This document shows, in pieces, positions 17,679 to 26,074 of a stretch of 64,000 bases of DNA. The DNA is taken from the NCBI GenBank assembly GCA_013416395.1, contig JACCEP010000001.1:744001-808000 (forward strand). Direction: 5' to 3'. Under the pieces are notes generated by a model, which ran no database searches, had not been told where the DNA came from, and worked only from the letters and a program-made list of their open reading frames with translations. This DNA comes from Alcaligenaceae bacterium (GTDB taxonomy: Bacteria > Pseudomonadota > Gammaproteobacteria > Burkholderiales > Burkholderiaceae_B). The number at the start of each line of letters is the position of its first letter. The first letter of the stretch is position 1. The position numbers and the translations under genes are program-made.

Positions 17679-18209
17679 ATGAGTATTTATTTTGGGGATG
17701 TCCGCCAGATCGGATATGTAGTGTCAGATATTGAAAAGGCGATGAAGCATTGGTCTGACGTGCTCGGGGTTGGTCCATGGTTTTACAAGGAAGATGTTGG
17801 CACCACCGAATTTCGATACTACGGGAACAATTCGCAGCCACCCAAACTATCAATTGCTTTGGCGAACTCGGGGAGCCTGCAGATAGAGTTGATACAGCAG
17901 CGAGATGATGCTCCCTCCTTATATCTTGATTCGCTTAAGCGTGGCGGAGAATGTGCGCAGCATGTCGCGTACTGGACCGCAGATCGGTTTGACGAGTATG
18001 CCAAGGTTCTGCATGAAAGGGGCTATGTGGAAGGGCACGGTGGCCGTATGGGAACTCGGGGCCGCTTTGGATACTTTCTCCATCCAGACCTACCCAGTGG
18101 CGTAATCGAACTTTCGGAGATGACGGGTGGAAAGGGGGAGTATTTCGAGGAGATTAGACGCGCCAGTGTTGGTTGGGATGGACTAGAGCCCATTCAACGA
18201 AGAAAGTGA
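17679..18209 (+). CDS. VOC family protein (glyoxalase/methylmalonyl-CoA epimerase-like)
   Basis: The 176-aa vicinal-oxygen-chelate protein opens with the beta-alpha-beta unit QIGYVVSDIEKAMKHWSDVLGVGPW and has a second half with CAQHVAYWTADRFDEYAKVLHERGY and GVIELSEM. Metal ligands typical of the fold (His/Gln in the first half, His and Glu in the second) are plausible at HVAYW and IELSE. It could be an epimerase, a lyase or a dioxygenase. AAAGGAACT precedes the ATG. Its position between an SDR and a cupin suggests a ring- or side-chain-modifying step. Confidence 0.78.
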   Translation: MSIYFGDVRQIGYVVSDIEKAMKHWSDVLGVGPWFYKEDVGTTEFRYYGNNSQPPKLSIALANSGSLQIELIQQRDDAPSLYLDSLKRGGECAQHVAYWTADRFDEYAKVLHERGYVEGHGGRMGTRGRFGYFLHPDLPSGVIELSEMTGGKGEYFEEIRRASVGWDGLEPIQRRK

Positions 18210-18382
18210 GGTTGGGAAGATGCAGCGCGCGCCTGCCCCTGGAGCAAGCTGCCGAAGTATTCAAGCTGATGAGGTGGAACGAGTATTTCGGGAAAATAAT
18301 CATGACGCAATGAAAATGTATGCACCCTCTTTTGGTCGGGTACTTTGTTAATACTGAATTTACAACACGAGGAGTGTTAAAG

Positions 18383-18889
18383 ATGGCTTTACCTGAATCT
18401 ATTACGCATCAAGAGCGTCTACTTTCTGTAAACATATCAGATGGTGTGGAGGTTCCGGGCAGCGCACCCGGATCGTCAATTATTCCTCTGTTTCTGGATC
18501 GTGAAAATGGCGTTTGGGTTTTGTATGGAAAGTTCGCTCCGGGCACAAAGCTTCCAACACATTTCCATACTGGCGTAGTTCATTTTTTCACGACTAAAGG
18601 GCAGTGGAATTATCTGGAGTATCCCGACGATCCTCAGACCGCAGGTAGTTACCTATATGAGCCTGGTGGTTCAGTGCACACTTTTTCAGTCCCCGACGAT
18701 GCGACCGAACTAGCAGAGGGGTTCATGGTTGTATTCGGTGCGAACATTAATTTCATCGACGATAAATTTGCAAACATTCGTGATGCCGGAGCGATCGAGG
18801 ACTCGATAATTGAAGCTGCGCATAAGGCTGGTTTACCGTTGCCTCGTTATATACGGCCTAAAGGCGGCGCGCAGTTCAGCCGAGATTGA
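18383..18889 (+). CDS. Cupin protein, 2,4'-dihydroxyacetophenone dioxygenase-like
   Basis: The 168-aa single-domain cupin starts at the ATG 11 bases after AGGAG. The first cupin motif is KLPTHFHTGVVHFFTTKGQWNY, with His residues able to bind metal, and the second is YLYEPGGSVHTFSV. The overall layout matches the 2,4'-dihydroxyacetophenone dioxygenase/ChrR-like cupin group, whose iron enzymes cleave C-C bonds next to a carbonyl. Together with the VOC and SDR neighbours it suggests oxidative cleavage of an aryl ketone or beta-diketone, which is inference. Confidence 0.72.
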   Translation: MALPESITHQERLLSVNISDGVEVPGSAPGSSIIPLFLDRENGVWVLYGKFAPGTKLPTHFHTGVVHFFTTKGQWNYLEYPDDPQTAGSYLYEPGGSVHTFSVPDDATELAEGFMVVFGANINFIDDKFANIRDAGAIEDSIIEAAHKAGLPLPRYIRPKGGAQFSRD

Positions 18890-19030
18890 CGAAGTCGGCG
18901 GACGTGGATATCTACGTTGATTCTACGAGGCTTATGACTGCGATTGTGTGGCTAACACGATAGGCAGGTAAAGGATTACGACACTTGTCGAGTTTATAAA
19001 CTTAGTGTTTATGTTTTTGAGGAAGTAGGA

Positions 19031-19825
19031 ATGAAGCTGCGCGGTAAGGTCGCTTTGGTTACAGGAGCAGGAACCCTAAGAAAGCAATTCAGTAATGCTG
19101 ATCAAATCGGAAACGGTGCTGCCTGTGCCATGAGGTTTGCAGAAGAGGGCGCTGTGGTGATATGTACAGATAGGGTGCTCGCTGCAGCGGAGGAAACCGC
19201 CCAGCTTATAAAAAAGCATAACGGGAATGCAATAGCATATGAAGTTGACGTTACAAAGACTGAGCAGATCGAGAGGATCGTCGCCGAAGTGGCTGCCAGG
19301 TTTGGGACGATAGATATCCTGCACAATAATGTTGGTGTTGAAGTGCAGGGTGATCTGCTTGAAGTGACTGATGCTGATTGGGACAGCGTGATGACTATTA
19401 ATGTGAGAGGCGCGATGGCCGTAGCTAGGGCCGTACTGCCCCACATGCAGAAACAGAAGAATGGCTCCATTATCAATGTATCGTCGACTGCAAGCCTGAA
19501 GTGGAGCCCTATGCAGTTTCTTTCATACAGTACGTCCAAAGCTGGCTTAAATCACATGACTAAGGTCATCGCCCGGCAATATGCCGCTGATCAGATCCGG
19601 TGCAACTGCATCGTCCCTGGCATGATTCGCACCCCCCACGCCGACGCGCTGTTTAAGGATGAAGTTGAGGCGGCAGAGGAACATCGCCTAAGAGATTCGC
19701 GCTGTCCCATGGGGCGTCAAGGATCTCCTACCGATATCGCTAACGCCGCTCTGTTTTTAGCGTCAGAAGACTCTAGCTACATTACGGGTTTGCTGATGGT
19801 TGTTGACGGAGGAGCCAGTCTCTAA
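19031..19825 (+). CDS. SDR family oxidoreductase with enlarged glycine-rich loop
   Basis: This 264-aa short-chain dehydrogenase has VALVTGAG followed by an insertion of roughly ten residues (TLRKQFSNADQ) before IGNGAA, so the classical TGxxxGxG turn is split. Catalytic Ser is in NVSSTAS and Tyr-Lys in YSTSK. Asp at the end of the second strand (VVICTDRV) suggests NAD. The C-terminus IRTPHADALF...GRQGSPTDIANAALFLASEDSSYITGLLMVVDGG is standard. It is the last gene of the LacI-controlled set, about 140 bases after the cupin. Confidence 0.85.
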   Translation: MKLRGKVALVTGAGTLRKQFSNADQIGNGAACAMRFAEEGAVVICTDRVLAAAEETAQLIKKHNGNAIAYEVDVTKTEQIERIVAEVAARFGTIDILHNNVGVEVQGDLLEVTDADWDSVMTINVRGAMAVARAVLPHMQKQKNGSIINVSSTASLKWSPMQFLSYSTSKAGLNHMTKVIARQYAADQIRCNCIVPGMIRTPHADALFKDEVEAAEEHRLRDSRCPMGRQGSPTDIANAALFLASEDSSYITGLLMVVDGGASL

Positions 19826-19968
19826 TGACTGAACACTTTGCTTGATGTGTCAGAGTGCGACCTTCCTTTACGGCGCATTTACAACCAATTTGCATGGCCG
19901 CAGACAAACCGCGCCGATTTTAATTTTTTCTCGCCGCCCATCAAACGCGAAATTTCAAGCCTTTAGTT

Positions 19969-20895
19969 TTAGGCGTTTTGCTCGCCAGAACCTTTTAGCG
20001 CTTTGTTAATCATGAGCTTTGCGCGACTGACAGGTGGCGACAGGCCTTTCTCGCGTATGGCAGTGTCGATGGCAACCAACATGGCATCCTTGCAGTTTAT
20101 GCTGTCAGAAAACCGTGGTACCCAGTATTTGATGGTGTAGGTGACGCCCTCGACGGCATAAGCGGTGGCGCGTACGAGTGGCTTTTGCCAAGAGCCAAGT
20201 TCGTCTTTTGGGGTTGTGGACATGGCGGCATCAAACAGCAACTGCTTGCCTTCTGCAATAGAAATATCATGCCCCAGTATTATTTCGAGATCAGCCTGAA
20301 AATGCTTGCGAGGTGCGCTGTAGTTGGTGAGCATCTGGCGCGAGATCTGGCTGTTGGGCAAAATCATGTAGGTATCGTTAGGCGTCAAAATACGCGTGGT
20401 ACGCCACCCTATTTCGGTCACACGCCCCTGAATCGTCGAGTCAAACTCTACCCAGTCGCCAATGCGAAAGGGCGCTTCAACGCCAATGGCAATTCCCGAC
20501 AGCACGTCTGCCAGCACGTTGCGAATGGCAAAGCCCAAAATTGCAATAATCAGCCCTGAACTCGCCAGCACGCCACCGGCCGATTGCCCCAGAAAAAGCC
20601 CTATGGTCGCGACCGTAGCAATCGTGAACAGGGTGGCTGAAATCATTTCGCGCAATAGCTTGGGTGTTCGCCGCTTTTGCTTGTTCTTGGGCGCTAGGGC
20701 CAGCGCAGCGATGCGCGCCAACAGCCACGCAAATGAATAGAACGCGATGATCGTGCTAAAGCGGGCAATGGCTTCGGGGTTGGAGCTGGGTAAATAGTGC
20801 TCAAACAGATACGAATGGAATGCGTACGCCAGCACCGAGGCGATGCAGAGCAATGCCGGCCACAGCAACCATACGATTCGTGCACCTAGTACCAC
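19969..20895 (-). CDS. MscS family mechanosensitive channel
   Basis: The 308-aa inner-membrane protein starts at a GTG preceded by AGGAGGG. About four hydrophobic helices lead into the pore-lining helix and beta domain of MscS: residues about 105-165 contain LASSGLIIAILGFAIRNVLADVLSG, then EAPFRIGDWVEF and GRVTEIGWRTTRI. It is expected to release solutes on hypo-osmotic shock. It is convergent with the SDR gene and about 120 bp after the ABC permease, so it may be expressed separately. Confidence 0.9.
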   Translation of the reverse strand: MVLGARIVWLLWPALLCIASVLAYAFHSYLFEHYLPSSNPEAIARFSTIIAFYSFAWLLARIAALALAPKNKQKRRTPKLLREMISATLFTIATVATIGLFLGQSAGGVLASSGLIIAILGFAIRNVLADVLSGIAIGVEAPFRIGDWVEFDSTIQGRVTEIGWRTTRILTPNDTYMILPNSQISRQMLTNYSAPRKHFQADLEIILGHDISIAEGKQLLFDAAMSTTPKDELGSWQKPLVRATAYAVEGVTYTIKYWVPRFSDSINCKDAMLVAIDTAIREKGLSPPVSRAKLMINKALKGSGEQNA

Positions 20896-21014
20896 GTCAA
20901 CCCTCCTGTTTGCACGGATAGTACCGTCTTTTCAGGAAAGCTTCAGATATCGCACAGCTACTTCAGCCGTCGTTGCGGATGATAGAGGCTGCCATCTGGG
21001 TGACCCCGCTGCCA

Positions 21015-21860
21015 CTAACGGCTGCCGGGCTTGCGCGACCAGTGCTGGTAGATTTTTTGCGCAACGGTGTCCAGCATAAAGCCCAGTGCGCCGATGAGCA
21101 CGATGACAGCCATGAGTTCTGAATACGCCATTCTGTCGCGGGTATCAAGAATGAAATAACCCAGGCCTGAACTTACTCCCAGCATTTCGCAAGGCACCAG
21201 TACAATCCAGATAATGCCGATGGCCAGCCGCACGCCGGTCAGTATGTGGCCCAGGATGCCGGGCACGACGATACGAAACAGTATCTCCGAACGCGTTGCG
21301 CTAAGGCTGCGTGCAAGCAACAGCCACTTTGGGTCGAGCTGGCGCACCCCAGCTGCGGTGTTTAGCATGATGGGCCACACGGCCGCAAAGGTCAGCAGAA
21401 AATAGATGGGTGCATCACCAATACCGAACACCATCACAGCAATGGGCATCCACGATAGCGGCGAGATCATGCGCAGGAACTGGAAGGCGCTGCCCGTGGC
21501 GTTTTCCAGCAGGCGCGAGCCACCCACTGCCAGGCCGGTGGGCACGCCTATTACCAGCGCGAGCAGCAGCCCGGTCAGAACGCGCTGCAGGCTGACGACG
21601 GTATGCGTCGTCAGTTGATTGCTTGTAATCAGCTCGTACAGGCTGGCAAACGTTTGTTGTGGCCCCAACTGTGCGGCCAGAGGGATACTGGATTGCAGCC
21701 AGCGCGTGCCAAGACTCCATAAAACCGCCAGAACCAACAGGCCCGCAAGGCTGTAGCCCGCTTTTGCGTAGGTCTTGGATGTGTGTGCTTTGGCACCCTT
21801 AGTCTGGGTGGCCCTGCGCGGTAGTTCATGAAGAGGTTGTTGTGCAATAGATGAGCGCAT
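21015..21860 (-). CDS. ABC transporter permease (nitrate/sulfonate/taurine type)
   Basis: This 281-aa membrane protein of the BPD_transp_1 family has about six helices. The EAA-type cytoplasmic loop lies around AAGVRQLDPKWLLLARSLSATRSEILFRIVVPGILGHILTGVRLAIGIIW, which resembles SsuC/TauC. It starts four bases from the end of the substrate-binding gene on the minus strand, and with the ATPase it makes a complete importer. A flavin-fold enzyme and rubredoxin in the same operon suggest uptake of an organosulfur or similar small compound; this is inference. Confidence 0.88.
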   Translation of the reverse strand: MRSSIAQQPLHELPRRATQTKGAKAHTSKTYAKAGYSLAGLLVLAVLWSLGTRWLQSSIPLAAQLGPQQTFASLYELITSNQLTTHTVVSLQRVLTGLLLALVIGVPTGLAVGGSRLLENATGSAFQFLRMISPLSWMPIAVMVFGIGDAPIYFLLTFAAVWPIMLNTAAGVRQLDPKWLLLARSLSATRSEILFRIVVPGILGHILTGVRLAIGIIWIVLVPCEMLGVSSGLGYFILDTRDRMAYSELMAVIVLIGALGFMLDTVAQKIYQHWSRKPGSR

Positions 21861-21863
21861 GGT

Positions 21864-23066
21864 CTAAGTCGTAATGGTTTCCTGACGCACGAACGATTCG
21901 GGCAGGCCGAAGGCTGCCATGCCGCCGTTGTCGATAATTGCTTTCTTGACGAAACGGTCGTCGACCAGGTCTGTGGCAACGAATGCCGGGTCCAGATTTT
22001 GCAGAAACGTATTCTGGCCTGATACCAGGGTGGTCTTTAGCTTGCGTACCAGCTCTTCGGTATAACTGGGGAAGGGGTAGGGCTGAAAGTCTATGCGCTT
22101 TTCGTTCCAGTCTTTGTTGACGATGGCGCCGGCACCTTCATACAGTGCCAGGTCCATGCGGGCGGGGTCCAGCACGTTGACCAGCGACTCATATGTATGC
22201 GGGGTATATTTCTGAGGGTTTTCGCGTGACAGTATCTTTGCTGTTTCCTGGCGGTTTTCCTGAATCCACAGCTGTGCCTGCACAATGCTGCTCACCACTT
22301 TTTGTGTCCAGTCAGGACGTTGGTTTATGTCTTGCTCATGCATAAGCACCACGCAACAGGCGTGGTCTTTCCAGACATCACCCGTGAAACGCAGCAGTTT
22401 GCCGATTTTCAGGGCTTCTGCATTGGCGTTGAAGGGCTCGGCAACGATGTATCCTGAAATCTGCTTACTTGCCAGCGCCGGCACCATGTCGGATGGCGCC
22501 ATCACCACCAGCTTTACCTGTTTCGGCCCCGGGTCGCCGTCGCTTACAGGCTCAAGGCCCTGGCTTTTGAGCAGGTGTTGCAGCACGACGTTGTGCAGTG
22601 AATACCAAAAAGGGATGGCGACGGTTGTGCCGCCCAGGTCGGTAAGGCTGTTTATCTGAGGCTGCACGGTTAACCCTGACCCCGACATATGGTTCCATGC
22701 CACAACCTTGGCACCAGATTTGCTGCCATAGCGGGCCCATATTGTCATGGGCGAGAGCAGGTGAACCGCGTTTACTTGCCCGGCCAGAAAGGCTTCGACC
22801 AGCTGCGCCCAACTGCGGAACAGTCGTGGCTTTTCTACTTGCAGCCCCTGGTCCTGGAAAATATTGTTGTGATGTGCCACGAGCAGTGGTGTTGCGTCGG
22901 TGATAGGCAAGTAGCCTATGCGCAGTGGCGCGTTCGGTTCAGCAGCGCGCGCTGCATTATGCATTTGCAGCAGTGGCAGGGCACCCATGACGCTAAACAG
23001 GCTCGAGAGCTTGAGAAACTGGCGTCTTGCGTCAGAATGGTTGCCTGTTGAACTGGGCGTGGTCAT
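21864..23066 (-). CDS. ABC transporter substrate-binding protein (NMT1/SsuA type, Tat signal)
   Basis: The 400-aa periplasmic receptor is taken from the ATG at 23066, which has AAGGAACC upstream. The N-terminus carries a twin-arginine motif (ARRQFLKLSS) before a hydrophobic stretch ending AARA. The mature part matches the nitrate/sulfonate-binding group: LRIGYLPITDATPLLVAHHNNIFQDQGL, VNAVHLLSPM, and SDMVPALASKQISGYIVAEPF. Export by Tat implies cytoplasmic folding. It is encoded between the ATPase and permease genes. Confidence 0.88.
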   Translation of the reverse strand: MTTPSSTGNHSDARRQFLKLSSLFSVMGALPLLQMHNAARAAEPNAPLRIGYLPITDATPLLVAHHNNIFQDQGLQVEKPRLFRSWAQLVEAFLAGQVNAVHLLSPMTIWARYGSKSGAKVVAWNHMSGSGLTVQPQINSLTDLGGTTVAIPFWYSLHNVVLQHLLKSQGLEPVSDGDPGPKQVKLVVMAPSDMVPALASKQISGYIVAEPFNANAEALKIGKLLRFTGDVWKDHACCVVLMHEQDINQRPDWTQKVVSSIVQAQLWIQENRQETAKILSRENPQKYTPHTYESLVNVLDPARMDLALYEGAGAIVNKDWNEKRIDFQPYPFPSYTEELVRKLKTTLVSGQNTFLQNLDPAFVATDLVDDRFVKKAIIDNGGMAAFGLPESFVRQETITT

Positions 23067-23097
23067 TGCGGTTCCTTGCAAATATAAAGAGCGGCCC

Positions 23098-23943
23098 TCA
23101 GGCCATTGTGGCGGGCTGTTGCCCGGCATCGGTGTTGTGCACACGCAATGCGCCGCGCCGATGTGTTCTCAGTAACTTCATGATCTCGATGCGGATCTGG
23201 GTAAGCGCCGGGTCGATCAGATCACGTGGGTAAGGCTGCTCGATCTGCCATTCGCCGATCAGTCTGCCGGGGTAGTCGCCGATCAGCAGAATACGGTCGG
23301 CCAGAACCAGCGCTTCGTCAATGTCGTGGGTAACCAGGATGGCGGCGGCTTCGTGCTTGTCGATGATCTGTCTGAGCAACTGCTGCATATCACTGCGAGT
23401 AAGTTCGTCGAGTGCGCTAAAGGGTTCGTCCAGCAGCAGAATCTCGGGCCTGCGGGCCAGGCTGCGCGCCAGTGCGGTGCGCTGTGCCATACCACCTGAT
23501 AACTCAGAGGGGTAACGTGTATTTGCGCCAACCAGGCCCACTTCTTCTATGGCTGCCTGCACGCGGGCCTGCTTCTGGGTTTTTTCGATCAGCGGCTGGT
23601 GTTTGAAATCCAGGCCGAACCCTATGTTTTCTTCCAGCGTCAGCCAGGGCAGCAGGCTTGGATCCTGAAACACAAAGCTGGATCTGGGGTGAGGCCCTTG
23701 CAACACTTCGCCCTGTATACGCACAACGCCTTGATCAGGCGTTTGCAGACCTGCGAGCACCCGCAGTAACGATGACTTGCCCACACCGCTTGGCCCCAAA
23801 ATGGCAACAACCTCTCCAGCGGCCAGGTGTACGGAAAAGTCGCGCAACACGATGTTGGGTGCTTCACCCGAACGAAGATAGCTTAGCTGGATATGCCGGG
23901 CCTCGAGTACAGCGGCGGGCTGTGAAGTTGGTGGCGCAGTCAT
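23098..23943 (-). CDS. ABC transporter ATP-binding protein (SsuB/TauB type)
   Basis: The 281-aa ATPase starts at the ATG at 23943, two bases after the rubredoxin stop. Walker A is GPSGVGKSS, the signature is LSGGMAQRTALARSLA (Gln of LSGGQ replaced by Met), Walker B is ILLLDEPFSALD, and the switch His is in VTHDIDEAL. It has the SsuB/TauB-like C-terminal extension after LLIGDYPGRLIGE. It energises the permease and receptor encoded downstream. Confidence 0.92.
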   Translation of the reverse strand: MTAPPTSQPAAVLEARHIQLSYLRSGEAPNIVLRDFSVHLAAGEVVAILGPSGVGKSSLLRVLAGLQTPDQGVVRIQGEVLQGPHPRSSFVFQDPSLLPWLTLEENIGFGLDFKHQPLIEKTQKQARVQAAIEEVGLVGANTRYPSELSGGMAQRTALARSLARRPEILLLDEPFSALDELTRSDMQQLLRQIIDKHEAAAILVTHDIDEALVLADRILLIGDYPGRLIGEWQIEQPYPRDLIDPALTQIRIEIMKLLRTHRRGALRVHNTDAGQQPATMA

Positions 23944-23945
23944 GG

Positions 23946-24110
23946 TCACGCCGGTATCAAGAAAAACTCGGCCTTGCTGACCCCGCAGTCGGGGCATACC
24001 CAGTCATCGGGGATGTCTTCAAAACGGGTGCCTGGCGCAATGCCTTCTTCGGGCATGCCTGTGACCTCATCGTAGATCAGGCCGCAAGGGCTGCACATCC
24101 ATTGCTGCAT
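23946..24110 (-). CDS. Rubredoxin
   Basis: This 54-aa protein shows the two rubredoxin knuckles: C6-S-P-C9-G near the N-terminus and C39-P-D-C42-G near the C-terminus. The conserved [25 protein letters not shown] spacing is present. It binds one Fe(Cys)4 centre and carries single electrons. Its ATG overlaps the stop of the acyl-CoA-dehydrogenase-fold gene by one base (TGATG) and its stop is two bases before the ATPase start, so it is tightly built into the operon. It is a probable electron donor or acceptor for the flavoprotein. Confidence 0.93.
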   Translation of the reverse strand: MQQWMCSPCGLIYDEVTGMPEEGIAPGTRFEDIPDDWVCPDCGVSKAEFFLIPA

Positions 24111-25234
24111 CAGGCCGCCTCAGTCTGCAAGTGGTCTGCTTCGAGAGCGGCGATTTCTTTGCGCAGGTGCTTGAGTGCGGGCGTGACAATCGCAACAAAC
24201 ACCGCTTCGCGTAGCCTGCGTTGGGCCGGGTGGCGCATTAAAAATCCTTTGGCACCCGCATGCAGTATTGCCGAATTGGCGGCGCGCAGTGTGAGCTCAG
24301 ACGTGGCCGCCCGCAGTTTCAACACATCAAGAACAGCAGCCCGTCCGACGTCGGCCTGCGCGGCCAGTGTGTGTGCCTGTTCTTGCAATTGCTGCAGGGC
24401 GTGGGAGAGGTCTTGGCCCTGATCATCGAGATACTGGTTTACGTGTGCGGTCGCGGCATTGCTTTCACGTATGGTTTTGAGTGAAGCCTGGATTACGCCA
24501 AAGCCCATGCCTGTCTGGCTGAGTACAAAGCCTGGCTTGATGCGCGACAGGTAGTGGTCAAACTGGTCTGGGTGTGCAAGGACATCGCCGGCGTCGATGC
24601 GCGCATTCTTCAGGCGAATGTTCAGCGTTTGGGTGCCTTCCAGCCCTGCGAACTCAGGGCATGGATGCAGGCTGACACCTTCGGCATTGCCATGCACCAC
24701 GAGCATGACATACCCGCCGTCTTCCACAGCAGCAGCCACCATGGCGAGGTGTTCTTCCCCCACGTTGGAAACCCAGGGCAGCGACCCGGTAACGATGTAG
24801 TCATCGCCGTCACGCCTGGCGTTCAGGTGTATGCGTTCAATGCCTGCCAGGTGCTTTACGGCGTTGGACATGCCGGTGCCCGATAATTTTTCACCACTGG
24901 CCACTGCACGCAGATAACGTGTGCGTGCGATTGGGTTATTTGTGTGCAGCAGGTAGCCGACGCAGGCTGTTTGGCACCACACCAGAAAGGCGGTGGAACC
25001 GCACTCTTGGCCTACTTGCGTAATGATGTCATTTTGCGTGGCCAGGCCCAGACCAGAGCCGCCGAGCTCGGCAGGCGCGGTGGCGCCAAAACCGCCCAGG
25101 GCGCCCAGCTTGTGCAGAAAGTCTGCCGGGTAGACGCCTTGCTGATCAATGGCGCTAGCCAGGGGAACCAGATCGGTCTTGACCAGCGCTATAACGGAAT
25201 CAAGTAGGCCGGTGGCCTGGGCTTTATTGCTCAC
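24110..25234 (-). CDS. Acyl-CoA dehydrogenase-fold flavoprotein, probably not a dehydrogenase
   Basis: The 374-aa protein starts at a GTG (AAGGAAAA upstream) and has the acyl-CoA dehydrogenase fold: [22 protein letters not shown] and a mid beta-domain ([19 protein letters not shown]). Neither catalytic Glu position is filled: helix G reads [14 protein letters not shown] and the C-terminal site reads [10 protein letters not shown] instead of an EGT motif. Such Glu-less members include flavin-dependent (group D) monooxygenases of the DszC/SfnC kind. With the rubredoxin and the sulfonate-type ABC importer, a desulfurising or other oxygenase role is plausible. Confidence 0.8.
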   Translation of the reverse strand: MSNKAQATGLLDSVIALVKTDLVPLASAIDQQGVYPADFLHKLGALGGFGATAPAELGGSGLGLATQNDIITQVGQECGSTAFLVWCQTACVGYLLHTNNPIARTRYLRAVASGEKLSGTGMSNAVKHLAGIERIHLNARRDGDDYIVTGSLPWVSNVGEEHLAMVAAAVEDGGYVMLVVHGNAEGVSLHPCPEFAGLEGTQTLNIRLKNARIDAGDVLAHPDQFDHYLSRIKPGFVLSQTGMGFGVIQASLKTIRESNAATAHVNQYLDDQGQDLSHALQQLQEQAHTLAAQADVGRAAVLDVLKLRAATSELTLRAANSAILHAGAKGFLMRHPAQRRLREAVFVAIVTPALKHLRKEIAALEADHLQTEAA

Positions 25235-25290
25235 TGCGTTTTCCTTGCGTGTATGCAGGTAAAGGGCCGTCGGGCTATGGGCAGTCGCCC

Positions 25291-25857
25291 TCAGGCGAAG
25301 GCTTTCAGATCGGCGTTGGCAAAGGGCTGCAACTCGGGGTTGATGGGTGTTTGGGCCAGGCCGTTTGCGTAATTGCACAGCGTGGCCAGGCTCACGCCCA
25401 GCACAACTTCCAGCGATTGCTGATCGTTGTAGCCAGCTGAACGGAATGCCGCCAGCTCTTCATCAGACGCCTGGCCTTTCTTTTGAATAATAGCCACGGT
25501 AAACCGGGCGAGTGCATCAAGTTTAGGGTCGCCGAGCGCTTCGGTTGAGCGCAACGCGTCCACCACATCTTCAGGCATGTGCAGTTTTTTGAGTGCCAGT
25601 TTGGTGTGGCCGGCGACGCAGAAGCCGCAATCATTTAGCGTGGCGGCGGTGATCTGAACCACCTCACGCTCTGCGGGTGTCAGGCTTGTGCTGCCATTGA
25701 TGGCGCCCACCACCTGGTAGGTTTCGAGTGCAGCGGGGGCATTGGCCAGCACGCCGATGAGGTTGGGCAAGAAGCCGTTGGCCTTGAGGGCACCGGCAAC
25801 ACGCTGCTGAGATTCTTGAGGGGCCGAGTCGGCAGTGTGAATGGTAAGACGGCTCAT
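25291..25857 (-). CDS. Carboxymuconolactone decarboxylase/AhpD-like protein
   Basis: The 188-aa helical protein of the CMD/AhpD family has the redox motif C77-GF-C80 followed by AGHT with His84 (NDCGFCVAGHTKLALK). This is the peroxidase-type CxxC...H arrangement. It would reduce hydroperoxides or handle reactive products, recharged by a thiol donor. It is the first gene of the minus-strand operon, 56 bases ahead of the flavoprotein. Pairing of such a protein with a flavin oxygenase suggests that peroxide is a by-product; that is inference. Confidence 0.88.
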   Translation of the reverse strand: MSRLTIHTADSAPQESQQRVAGALKANGFLPNLIGVLANAPAALETYQVVGAINGSTSLTPAEREVVQITAATLNDCGFCVAGHTKLALKKLHMPEDVVDALRSTEALGDPKLDALARFTVAIIQKKGQASDEELAAFRSAGYNDQQSLEVVLGVSLATLCNYANGLAQTPINPELQPFANADLKAFA

Positions 25858-26074
25858 TGAAAGACCTATAGGTTGGACGCCTCAACAAGGGAAGCATCGG
25901 TATACAGATTCTAATGAGCCAACCGGTGTTTATGGAACGAAGATAACCTTATGACGTTATGGGTGTCAGTTATTAGTGATTTCTTTTTGCTCGAATATCA
26001 ATATCAATATCGACCCGGTGCAGATTCGCCACGGCACGGACGCCAACTGCAAACAACACGAGGTCGCACGTCTT

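Noticed and set aside
24110-25378. Longer start for the acyl-CoA-dehydrogenase-fold gene at 25378
   Set aside because: The extra 48 residues run into the end of the CMD gene and resemble no domain; the GTG at 25234 has AAGGAAAA upstream.
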